DNA from: Streptomyces fildesensis
GTDB lineage: Bacteria > Actinomycetota > Actinomycetes > Streptomycetales > Streptomycetaceae
NCBI RefSeq assembly: GCF_016107395.1
Contig: NZ_JAAIKO010000005.1
Span: 248,001 to 312,000, forward strand
Reading direction: 5' to 3'
DNA length: 64,000 nucleotides
The translations under genes and the position numbers were made by a program. Under the pieces are notes generated by a model. The model did no database searches, was not told the DNA's origin, and worked only from the letters and a program-made list of their open reading frames with translations. Each line of letters opens with the position of its first letter. Position 1 is the first letter of the stretch. This document shows positions 1 to 6,834 of the stretch, in pieces.

Positions 1-1
1 G

Positions 2-1243
2 TCAGCAGGCGCCTTCGTCCACCCAGACACCCCATTCGCCGGTGGTGCCGGGCTCCTCGTTCTGGGTCCACCACTTGGCCTTCCACTTGTGGCCGTTGTG
101 GGAGACCTCATTGGTGTTCACGTATATCGCGGTACTGCTCCACGCCGCTACCGTGCACTGGCCCGGCGGGTTCGTCGGAGGCGTGGTGGGGGGCGTCGTC
201 GGAGGGTTCGTGGGCGGGGTCGCGCCGGCGAACTTCACCGAGAACTTGGCGAATTCCCAGGGCGTCTGCGCAACGCTGCTGCAGACTCCGGAAGTGGTGC
301 CGTTTTCCGGCGGGGTGCACTGACGGTCACGGTTGAGTGACCAGAAGGTGAACCGCCCCATTCCGTGGCTGGTGGCGTAGTCCAGCACCGTCTGGAAATC
401 GGCCTGGCGGAAGTACTCGCCGGTGTCGCTGCGGCCGTTCATTCCGGAGAAGCCCTCGTGGGCGTAGGCGGTGGCGGCGTTCCAGCCGAACGTCGTCTGC
501 AGGATCGAGTTGAAGTTGGTGAGTGCGCTGGTCTGCGCCGCCGCCCCGTTGAAGCCGCCGTCGAACGGCATGATCGAGAAATTGTTGGGCGTGAAGCCCT
601 GGGCCTTGGCCTCGTTCAGCATCTGCTTGCCGAACCAGCCGGTGCCGTCGGCGGTTCCGGCCGTGGTCACCGAGACGTAGAGGCCGGGGTTGTTCTGCTG
701 GAGGATCTTCGCGGCGCCGATCTCGTGGGAGATCGCGGTGGCATTCTCGTACTCCGGTTCCTCGAGGTCGAAGTCGATCGCCTTCAGCTGGTACTTGGTG
801 ATGACCTGCTGGTACGCGGCGGCGGTCGCCGCCGAGGTGGAGCAGGCCTGGCCGAGCTTGGTGCCGCCGTAGCCGCCGATGGAGACGGAGACGTCACCGC
901 CCTTGGCACGGATCCCGCTGATCACCGAGGCCACCGCGGTGTCGGAGGAGACAGCCGCGGTTCCGTCCCAGGTCGGGCTGCAGCCGCCGCCGTTGGGGGC
1001 GAGGATGAACGCGAGCTGGAACGCCTTGAGTCCGGTGGCGTCCATGATCGCGCCCGCGTCGGGGGGATTGTTGTCCCGGGGCATCAGATACGGCGCCGCC
1101 GCGTACCAGTTGTTGCCCAGGGCGGCCGCCGCGGTCTCGGCGCCGGACGCCTGGCCCGTGCCGAGCGTGGCGGCGGCGGCTAGGCCGGCCGCCGCGAGGG
1201 TGGCTGCCGCCACCCCGGAACAGAGTGCTTTGAGGCGCTTCAC
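2..1243 (-). CDS. Secreted GH18 chitinase with C-terminal chitin-binding domain
   Basis: Hydrolyses beta-1,4 GlcNAc links of chitin outside the cell (family knowledge). The 413-residue protein starts with a Sec signal (about 1-35, Ala-rich). A GH18 barrel follows, with the substrate strand SIGGYGG at 121-127 and the catalytic strand DFDLE at 157-161, so E161 is the proton donor. A Pro/Thr linker (about 343-361) leads to a roughly 50-residue CBM5/12-like domain with the typical KAKWWT core and paired cysteines. The stop codon lies at bases 2-4, so the gene is complete. A plausible promoter and two tandem 12-mers lie upstream (listed separately), consistent with chitin induction. Family assignment is firm; chitinase rather than endo-GlcNAcase activity is the likely but untested reading. 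Confidence 0.93.
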   Translation of the reverse strand: MKRLKALCSGVAAATLAAAGLAAAATLGTGQASGAETAAAALGNNWYAAAPYLMPRDNNPPDAGAIMDATGLKAFQLAFILAPNGGGCSPTWDGTAAVSSDTAVASVISGIRAKGGDVSVSIGGYGGTKLGQACSTSAATAAAYQQVITKYQLKAIDFDLEEPEYENATAISHEIGAAKILQQNNPGLYVSVTTAGTADGTGWFGKQMLNEAKAQGFTPNNFSIMPFDGGFNGAAAQTSALTNFNSILQTTFGWNAATAYAHEGFSGMNGRSDTGEYFRQADFQTVLDYATSHGMGRFTFWSLNRDRQCTPPENGTTSGVCSSVAQTPWEFAKFSVKFAGATPPTNPPTTPPTTPPTNPPGQCTVAAWSSTAIYVNTNEVSHNGHKWKAKWWTQNEEPGTTGEWGVWVDEGAC

Positions 1244-1273
1244 GTCGTACCTCCTGTGGGGGGAAACGCAGCC

Positions 1274-1302
1274 AGAATCCAGCTGTGACGCGAACTCGTC
1301 AA
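1274..1302 (-). promoter_or_regulatory. Probable promoter of the GH18 chitinase gene
   Basis: On the minus strand TTGACG (1302-1297) is followed after 17 nt by GATTCT (1279-1274). This is a good -35/-10 pair about 30 nt upstream of the ATG at 1243. Read by eye only. Confidence 0.5.
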
Positions 1303-1307
1303 GGCTT

Positions 1308-1331
1308 TGGACTAGACCTAGGACTAAACCA
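1308..1331. promoter_or_regulatory. Tandem 12-bp direct repeats upstream of the chitinase promoter
   Basis: TGGACTAGACCT (1308-1319) is followed directly by AGGACTAAACCA (1320-1331). The repeats sit just upstream of the -35 hexamer. Streptomyces chitinase promoters are known to carry paired 12-bp repeats of the TGGTCCAGACCT type, and the DasR site is TGGTCTAGACCA. The first copy differs from the DasR form at two positions. Binding by DasR is inferred. Confidence 0.55.
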
Positions 1332-1357
1332 CTAAAGGCCTGCGACCTGGCGTGCCA

Positions 1358-2242
1358 TCAGATTCCGAAGAGGATCGAGGCGTTGTCGTGGCACACGGCG
1401 CGCAGCCAGGCGTCTCCGAGGCCGAGTCGTTCGAGCGACTCCAGGCCATGGGCGTAGGAGTACGGGATGTTCGGGAAGTCGCTCCCCCACAGGATCCGGT
1501 CGCCGAGGTCCGCGAGCCGCCGGTACTCCGCCCTGGGCAGCGGGGCGGACTCCTCGGAGAAGTCGGTGAACGCCATCGTCGTGTCCAGCAGGACCCCGGG
1601 GTGGCGTTCCGCCAGGTCCAGGAAGGCGGTGTAGTCGGGCATCCCCATGTGCGCGACGACCAGCCGCAGCCGGGGATGCCGCTCCAGCACCCGGGCCATC
1701 GGCCCGGGTCCGGTGAACTTGCCGGGCACAGGGCCGGACCCGCAGTGCGTCACCACCGGGATCCCCGCCTCGGCCAGCAGCCCCCAGACCGGCTCCAGCC
1801 AGGCGTCGTTGGGGTCGTAGGCCCCCACCTGGACATGCGACTTGAAGACCCGGGCGCCGCCCTCGACGGCCGCGCGCACATAGTCCGCGGCGCCCTCCTC
1901 CGGGAAGAAGGTGGCGGTGCTCAGGCAGTCCGGCGTCCGGGCGGCGAAGTCCGCCGCCCAGCTGTTCAGCCAGCCGGCCATCCCCGGCTTGTGCGGGTAG
2001 ACCATGGACGTGAACGCCCGGACGCCGAACCCGCGCAGTACCGCGAGCCGTTCGTCCTCCTGGTGGCGGTAGGTGATGGGCCAGCGGCGGCCGACGAGCG
2101 GCCCGGCGGCGTCGAAGTACGCCCACACCTTGTCCAGCACGCGTTCCGGCATGAAGTGCGTGTGCACATCGATCAGCCCCGGCAGCCCCAGTCCGCGCCA
2201 GAACGCGGTCACCCGTGCGTCGTCCGCGCCTGTCTCCATCAT
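1358..2242 (-). CDS. Metal-dependent amidohydrolase (amidohydrolase-2 family)
   Basis: A TIM-barrel hydrolase or decarboxylase of the ACMSD/amidohydrolase-2 type, 294 residues, cytoplasmic with no signal. Metal-binding residues are visible: the N-terminal DVHTHF at 25-30 (H27, H29), a VTHCG histidine, a VAHMG histidine and the late WGSDFPN aspartate. Substrate cannot be told from sequence. It stands alone, convergent with nothing. Downstream is the chitinase promoter and upstream the SRPBCC gene, both also on the minus strand. Start is the first of two adjacent Met codons; the second is equally possible. Confidence 0.85.
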   Translation of the reverse strand: MMETGADDARVTAFWRGLGLPGLIDVHTHFMPERVLDKVWAYFDAAGPLVGRRWPITYRHQEDERLAVLRGFGVRAFTSMVYPHKPGMAGWLNSWAADFAARTPDCLSTATFFPEEGAADYVRAAVEGGARVFKSHVQVGAYDPNDAWLEPVWGLLAEAGIPVVTHCGSGPVPGKFTGPGPMARVLERHPRLRLVVAHMGMPDYTAFLDLAERHPGVLLDTTMAFTDFSEESAPLPRAEYRRLADLGDRILWGSDFPNIPYSYAHGLESLERLGLGDAWLRAVCHDNASILFGI

Positions 2243-2386
2243 GCGGGGGCCCTCCGCCCGTTCCGTACGGTCCTGGTCCGTCCGGTCCCAGGGTCCGTCG
2301 GGGACATGATCGCAGAGGGCCCCGAGGGGGTGGCGGCCCGCCCGGGGACGCCACCGGCCCGCCGCGCCACCTCGTTCAGGCGGGTG

Positions 2387-2842
2387 TCAGGCGGGCGTTC
2401 CGCCTTCGGCCGCCGACTTCAGGGCGTCGAGCCAGTCGACGAGCGAGGCCGTGAGCCCGGCCCGCATCCCGTCGGGATCGGCCCGGACGGGTTCGCCGTC
2501 CCAGGACTCCCGGGTCCGCACCACGACGCCGCCGGCGCCCGGCTCGAACGTCCAGACGTGGATGCCGATGATGCCGTGGGCCGGGCCGCCCCAGGCGATG
2601 CGGCCCATCGGGGTGATCTCACCGATGGTGGAGGTGATCGTGAGACCGGCGGTCTGCCACTCGAAGATCCCTCCCACCTCCAGTTCGGTGGTCAGGCGGG
2701 CGCTGGTGATACCGGGGTTCCAGCGCGGCCAGGAGCCGATGTCGGTGTGCAGCCGCCAGATCGTCTCCAGCGGGGCGTCGATGGTGACGCTGAGGTCGGC
2801 GATGGCCGGAGCCGCGTGATCGATGTCCATGATGTCCTTCAC
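2387..2842 (-). CDS. SRPBCC (START/Bet v1-like) family protein
   Basis: A 151-residue protein of the polyketide-cyclase/AHSA1-like fold. The opening residues (VTIDAPLETIWRLHTDIGSW) and the mid-protein MGRIAWGG stretch are typical of these hydrophobic-pocket proteins. Function unknown: small-molecule binding or a cyclase-like role is usual in the family. It is divergent from the TetR regulator at 2974, with a shared control region containing an imperfect palindrome. Control by that regulator is a reasonable inference. No signal or membrane segment. Confidence 0.8.
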   Translation of the reverse strand: MKDIMDIDHAAPAIADLSVTIDAPLETIWRLHTDIGSWPRWNPGITSARLTTELEVGGIFEWQTAGLTITSTIGEITPMGRIAWGGPAHGIIGIHVWTFEPGAGGVVVRTRESWDGEPVRADPDGMRAGLTASLVDWLDALKSAAEGGTPA

Positions 2843-2915
2843 TTCTTCTCGTGGGCAGGTGACAGCGGCCGGAAGTCCTTACCAGGACCTCCAGGCGTTA
2901 TGGTCAATCGCTTTC

Positions 2916-2930
2916 GTTACACACTATAAC
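2916..2930. promoter_or_regulatory. Imperfect palindrome between the SRPBCC and TetR genes
   Basis: GTTACACACTATAAC is a 15-bp imperfect palindrome with GTTA/TAAC arms. It lies in the only AT-rich part of the intergenic region, where both divergent promoters should be. It is a candidate operator for the TetR protein encoded next to it. Confidence 0.4.
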
Positions 2931-2973
2931 AGTTGCTAAGATGGGTCACGCAACCCAGGGGAGGACACATTTC

Positions 2974-3717
2974 GTGATGGCGGCAGCCGAGGGCCCACGG
3001 GCCCGGTTCCGGGAGCAGACGCGCAACGAGATCAAGGTGATCGCCCTGCGGCAGTTGGCCGAGGGCGGTACGGACGGTGTCGCGCTCACCCGCATCGCCA
3101 AGGAACTGGGCATGTCGGGGCCGGCCCTCTACCGCTACTTCGCGAGCCGGGACGATCTGCTCAGCGCCCTGATCCGTGATGCCTACGACGATCTGGCGAC
3201 GGCGATCGAGCAGGCCGTCGCGGCCGGCTCCGAGGCCGCGTCACCGCGCGCCCGGCTGCACGCGCTGGCCGGCTCGTTCCGGGCCTGGGCCGTGGCCGAC
3301 CCGCACCGCTATCCGCTGATCGCGGGCGCCCCGGTGCCCGGCTACACGGCCCCGCCCGACACCCTGCTGCGCGCCCGCGCGGCGCTCGGACCCTTCATGA
3401 AGGTCTTCGTCCAGGGGCGGCCGAAGCCGGCCATGGAAACGCTGGTGGGCCAGATGGAGGCCTGGGCCGAGCGGGATCCCGCGGTGGCCGGATGGTTCGC
3501 GGAGCACACCGGGCCCTGGGACCCGCCCGAGTCGGCGGCCTCGGCGGCCGGCCGGGGCACGGCTCTCGCCGGCGCCGTCCTCACCTGGTCCCAGCTGCAC
3601 GGATCGGTCAGTCTCGAAGTATCGTCCCAGTTCAGCGGCATGGGCCACAGCCCGTCGACGCTGCTCACGGCCTCGCTGGACGCCCTGGCCGACGCCTTCG
3701 GCCTGCCCGCCGTCTAG
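2974..3717 (+). CDS. TetR/AcrR family transcriptional regulator
   Basis: A 247-residue repressor-type protein. The N-terminal helix-turn-helix spans about residues 15-60, ending in the typical GPALYRYFASRDDLLSAL recognition segment. It is followed by a TetR_C-like ligand domain with a tryptophan-rich middle. I chose the GTG at 2974 because GGAGG at 2960-2964 sits 9 nt before it. The ATG at 2977 is also possible; an upstream in-frame ATG at 2941 has no ribosome-binding site. It probably represses itself and the divergent SRPBCC gene; the ligand is unknown. Confidence 0.88.
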   Translation: MMAAAEGPRARFREQTRNEIKVIALRQLAEGGTDGVALTRIAKELGMSGPALYRYFASRDDLLSALIRDAYDDLATAIEQAVAAGSEAASPRARLHALAGSFRAWAVADPHRYPLIAGAPVPGYTAPPDTLLRARAALGPFMKVFVQGRPKPAMETLVGQMEAWAERDPAVAGWFAEHTGPWDPPESAASAAGRGTALAGAVLTWSQLHGSVSLEVSSQFSGMGHSPSTLLTASLDALADAFGLPAV

Positions 3718-3758
3718 GCCAGGTCGCAATTGTGGGTCCGGCGGCGGATCCTGGCCCC

Positions 3759-4049
3759 ATGGGAAACACCTATCGGGGCTGGGCAACAGTGATCGCCGAC
3801 GGGACCGGAACCGCGGTCGAGGCCGATCTGTACGCGATTCAGGAAAAGGGCCGCCTCTCGGCCTGGCACGGCAGCCTCCACACCGGCGCGGGGGCGAGCC
3901 GGTGGGCGGTGCGCGGCAAGACGCTGGACCTGCGGCTGCCCAACGGGCGGCAGGGCGAGTGCGTCATCACCAAGGTATTCCCGGAGACGGGACGTGCCGA
4001 GGTCACCGGGAACGGGCCCGTGCCGTTCGGATCGGAGCACGAGAGGTAG
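3759..4049 (+). CDS. Small conserved-looking protein of unknown function (possibly DUF4873-like)
   Basis: A 96-residue soluble protein, predicted to be beta-rich: alternating hydrophobic strands, a YRGWATV start and a central LSAWHGSLH motif. The pattern recalls the small DUF4873 family, but I cannot confirm membership. The ATG at 3759 starts where coding-like third-position GC begins, 41 nt after the TetR stop. It may be cotranscribed with the regulator. No catalytic motif is visible. Confidence 0.6.
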   Translation: MGNTYRGWATVIADGTGTAVEADLYAIQEKGRLSAWHGSLHTGAGASRWAVRGKTLDLRLPNGRQGECVITKVFPETGRAEVTGNGPVPFGSEHER

Positions 4050-4368
4050 TCGGAACCGCACGACACCCAGCCGCACGGAACCGCACCGAACGGGCGTCGA
4101 GCCGCGCGCGGAATGGCAGCCGCCCCGGTCCCTGGACGCAGGATCGGGGCGGCCGGACCCACTTGGCGAACAGTGCCTCCCGACAACCGGTGCGCTTCCG
4201 TGGGTCGCCCGGAGCGGCGGCCGAAGCCCTGCCGATCAGGCGTCCGGAGCAGCGCGGCACCCAGGCGCATGCGATGCGGTCCCACTCTGACCAACGGTCA
4301 CTCGAGCCCCATGGGCACGTCACTCGATCGAGTGAATACTCGATCCGCATATGACGTGGGGCGCTCCG
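4050..4368. other. Intergenic region with a 16-bp perfect palindrome
   Basis: 319 bp between convergent genes with no convincing ORF. It contains several CCGCAC/GAACCG short repeats (about 4051-4095). Near its right end lies the perfect palindrome TCACTCGATCGAGTGA (4320-4335), followed by ACTCGATC. No promoter is expected here, so the palindrome may be a bidirectional stop, a protein-binding site or chance. Confidence 0.5.
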
Positions 4369-5484
4369 TCAGCAGTCGAGGGTGAGCGGCGGCCGCCATA
4401 CACCGCCGTCCCCGGGAGTCCCCGTCGCGGTGCCGAAGGTCAGCGGCACGAAGATGGCTCCGGCGGCGGTCTCGTTCCTGCTGCCGGTCCACAGGTCGAT
4501 GCCCTGGAAGGCCTGCCCGTCCATGAGGCTGACGGTGCGGGGCTGTCCGCCGCAGGAGTTGGCGGAGAAGACCCGGCGGCCGTTGGCGGGCTGGCCGAAG
4601 CCCAGGTTCACCGGCGCGGTCCAGGTGCCGTACAGACTCGGAGCGGTGGCGTACCCGGTCCCGGTCCCGGTGCAGTAACCGCAGTTGGCGTCGGAGTAGG
4701 TCAGGACGTACCGGCCCGCGGCCGCGTCGTACCAGCCGCCAGGACTCTCGATGTGGGCCAGGCCGGCGACACCCTGGACACCCGTGCCGTCACCGCCCAC
4801 GCCCCAGGTGTTGAGTTCCTCGATGTTGAGGGCGGCGCTGCCCGGCATCGTGCACACCAGGGCCGGGCGGGCGCCGGGGGTCGCACTGGCGATGAAGCCG
4901 AAGTCGCCGTTGGCCGCGCAGATGGTCAGCGACGGTTTGACGTAGGAACCGTGCGGCGGGCCGGCGGAGGGGCCGCACGGGCCGAGGGGCCCGTTGCACC
5001 CCATGGCGTTGTACGCGTTGGCGTGGTTCCGGGCGTAGTCGGCCGGCGAGTTGAACCACAGGATGAAGGTGCCGTCGTCGCTGCCCCAGCCGGTGCGCTG
5101 GAGCATCCGCGGGTTGAAGCACCCGTAGGCCGATCCCCCGCCGCACTCGGTCTGCCATGTCGTGCTCGTCCAGGGGTCGGTGTCCGCGGGCGAGAATAAG
5201 CGGACCGGCGTGGACCAGGGCCCGGTCAGGGACGGCGCGCTGGACGCCCCGAATCCGCACCAGGTGCTGGGGACCTGCCACTGGAACCCGCAGCGGTACT
5301 GGGTTCCGTAGGCGTAGTAGGTGCCGCCGAACTTCTGGATGACCCCGTCGTGCAGGTCCAGCGAGAGCGGCAGGGTGAAGGAGGGCGGCGGCGGGTCGTC
5401 GGCCTGGGAGGCGGGCGCGCCGGCACCCAGGAGGACGGAAGCGGCTAGGACAAGAGCGGCGAGCAGGGCCCGGGTACGGGACAC
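4369..5484 (-). CDS. Secreted GH43-like five-bladed beta-propeller protein
   Basis: A 371-residue exported protein with a Sec signal (about 1-28, cleavage near ASQA-DD). The mature part opens with DLHDGVIQKFGGTYYAYGTQ (43-62). This is the first propeller blade of family 43 glycosidases, with the Asp in the position of the catalytic base. Repeated GPW and GTW blade motifs follow, and many cysteines suggest disulfides. The likely substrate is a plant polysaccharide, such as an arabinan or galactan, but this cannot be fixed. It is divergent from an XRE regulator; the shared region carries repeats and a GGGTCA/TGACCC inverted repeat. Confidence 0.75.
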   Translation of the reverse strand: MSRTRALLAALVLAASVLLGAGAPASQADDPPPPSFTLPLSLDLHDGVIQKFGGTYYAYGTQYRCGFQWQVPSTWCGFGASSAPSLTGPWSTPVRLFSPADTDPWTSTTWQTECGGGSAYGCFNPRMLQRTGWGSDDGTFILWFNSPADYARNHANAYNAMGCNGPLGPCGPSAGPPHGSYVKPSLTICAANGDFGFIASATPGARPALVCTMPGSAALNIEELNTWGVGGDGTGVQGVAGLAHIESPGGWYDAAAGRYVLTYSDANCGYCTGTGTGYATAPSLYGTWTAPVNLGFGQPANGRRVFSANSCGGQPRTVSLMDGQAFQGIDLWTGSRNETAAGAIFVPLTFGTATGTPGDGGVWRPPLTLDC

Positions 5485-5533
5485 GACGCCTCCTGTTCCG
5501 ATCGGAGAGTCGATCAGCGCGGCTTGCGCACCA

Positions 5534-5604
5534 GTAAGATTACGTAAGTATCAGACGGAGGGTCAAGATGATGACCCGTTATATTCCGTAAGATTAGGTA
5601 ACTA
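5534..5604. promoter_or_regulatory. Divergent control region with 17-bp direct repeats and an inverted repeat
   Basis: GTAAGATTACGTAAGTA (5534-5550) is repeated as GTAAGATTAGGTAACTA (5588-5604), 15 of 17 identical and starting 54 bp apart. Between them lies the perfect inverted repeat GGGTCA-N6-TGACCC (5560-5577). The region is unusually AT-rich for this chromosome and separates the GH43-like gene from the XRE regulator. Confidence 0.5.
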
Positions 5605-5698
5605 AAGGCCGTGGATCGGGAATCGCTAGGGTCGCGCTGCCGGATCTTGCTAGCTTGTTGTCTGTTGTTGCCCGGCGTTTCCCAGGAGAGCTGACGGC

Positions 5699-6268
5699 GT
5701 GAATCGGGACCCCGAAGCATGGAAGAGGCTCGGCAGGCTGCTCCGTGACGCGCGGGACCGGCGCGGGCTCACCCAGGCGAAGTTCGCCGAGGAGGCCGGG
5801 GTCTCCACCAAGGCCGTGTACAGCGCCGAGGCCGGCGCGACGCCCATGAAGCAACTGCCGCGCACCGTCGTCAAGATCGCCGCCGCCCATGGCTGGACCC
5901 CCGAGAGCATCCATGTCGTGCTCGACGGGGGCGATCCGGCGCTGGTCCACCGGGCCGGGCAGCCGGAAGAGCCACCGCTGCGGCCGGCGCCCGGCGAGGC
6001 GGCGCACCCCAGGGGCCCCGGGCTGATCGAACTGATGCCCAGGGTCTACGAGTTCGGGCGGCTGTGCTCGGCGCTCGGCGGGGACCCCGCGCTGCGCGAC
6101 GCCTTCGAGACCGCGCTCCAGCGGCTCGTCGAGTCGATCCCCCGCGAGGTCGTGGCGACGCAGGACAGCCACCGCCTGGCGGCCTACCGCCCCCACGCGG
6201 AGGGCGAAGGGCCCGCGAGCGACGACGAGGAGCGGATTCTGCGGGCGATGGAGCGCACTCCGGAGTAG
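5699..6268 (+). CDS. XRE-family helix-turn-helix regulator
   Basis: A 189-residue DNA-binding protein. Residues about 8-62 form an XRE (Cro/CI-type) helix-turn-helix with LTQAKFAEEAGVSTKAVYSAE. The C-terminal half is helical and unassigned. GTG start with GGAG about 12 nt upstream. The ImmA/IrrE-type peptidase follows 110 bp downstream. Such pairs usually work as a repressor plus a peptidase that relieves repression by cleavage or binding (family knowledge, e.g. ImmR/ImmA, DdrO/IrrE). The target could be the divergent GH43-like gene, the peptidase, or others. Confidence 0.85.
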   Translation: MNRDPEAWKRLGRLLRDARDRRGLTQAKFAEEAGVSTKAVYSAEAGATPMKQLPRTVVKIAAAHGWTPESIHVVLDGGDPALVHRAGQPEEPPLRPAPGEAAHPRGPGLIELMPRVYEFGRLCSALGGDPALRDAFETALQRLVESIPREVVATQDSHRLAAYRPHAEGEGPASDDEERILRAMERTPE

Positions 6269-6353
6269 CGCGCCTTCGAACGATTTCGGAACGTTTCCTT
6301 CCATTAATCGCGCACTTGAGGTACATCTGTTGATCTGCCAGGGTGCCTCCCAC

Positions 6354-6368
6354 ACGTCTGATAGACGT
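6354..6368. promoter_or_regulatory. Inverted repeat just before the ImmA-like gene
   Basis: ACGTCT-GAT-AGACGT is a perfect 6-bp inverted repeat ending 10 nt before the ATG and overlapping the approach to the AGGGGGA ribosome-binding site. It could be an operator for the upstream XRE protein or a small hairpin affecting translation. Confidence 0.4.
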
Positions 6369-6378
6369 AGGGGGACCT

Positions 6379-6834
6379 ATGCCCTATTCGCCGGCCGCGC
6401 TGCTGGATGAGATGCACATCCCCGTAATTCGTGAGTGGCTCCGCGACACCTGGGGCGCCTGGTCACCGGTCCACCGGAAGATCGTCATCGCTGCGGGTCT
6501 CAGCCCTGTCCAGGAACGGTGCGTCCTCGCACACGAGCTCGAACACGTCCTCAGCGATGACGCGGCCTGTGGGTTCGGCGTCCTGAGCATCCATCAGGAG
6601 CGGCGGGCCGACATCGAGGCCGCCCGCAAACTCGTCGCCATATCCGACCTCGCCGAAGCGGCGGGATGGGCCCCGGACGTCCGCACCGCGGCCGCCGGGC
6701 TCGGTGTCACCGAGCGCATCCTGCGGATCCGCCTCCATGACCTGCGCGGCGAGGGCTGGCCGTGGCCGGCCGCAGCGGAGGGGACCCACCGGTACGGGTC
6801 CCCTCCGGCGCTGCCGGAAGGAACCCGTCCCTGA
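6379..6834 (+). CDS. ImmA/IrrE-type zinc metallopeptidase
   Basis: A 151-residue single-domain protein with the zinc motif HELEH (H52, E53, H56), in the context QERCVLAHELEHVL that is typical of ImmA/IrrE. A C-terminal helical part has an HTH-like LGVTERILRIRL segment. The ATG at 6379 is preceded by AGGGGGA. It follows the XRE regulator and probably acts on it. Unlike Deinococcus IrrE, it is short, with no GAF-like domain. An 11-bp hairpin inside the last 60 bases of the gene may serve as its terminator. Confidence 0.85.
   Translation: MPYSPAALLDEMHIPVIREWLRDTWGAWSPVHRKIVIAAGLSPVQERCVLAHELEHVLSDDAACGFGVLSIHQERRADIEAARKLVAISDLAEAAGWAPDVRTAAAGLGVTERILRIRLHDLRGEGWPWPAAAEGTHRYGSPPALPEGTRP
6777..6806. 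terminator. Hairpin within the 3' end of the ImmA-like gene
   Basis: GGAGGGGACCC (6777-6787) pairs with GGGTCCCCTCC (6796-6806) around an 8-nt loop. It lies just inside the coding end, where this gene and the convergent peptidase gene abut with no spare bases. It is a plausible shared terminator. Confidence 0.4.
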
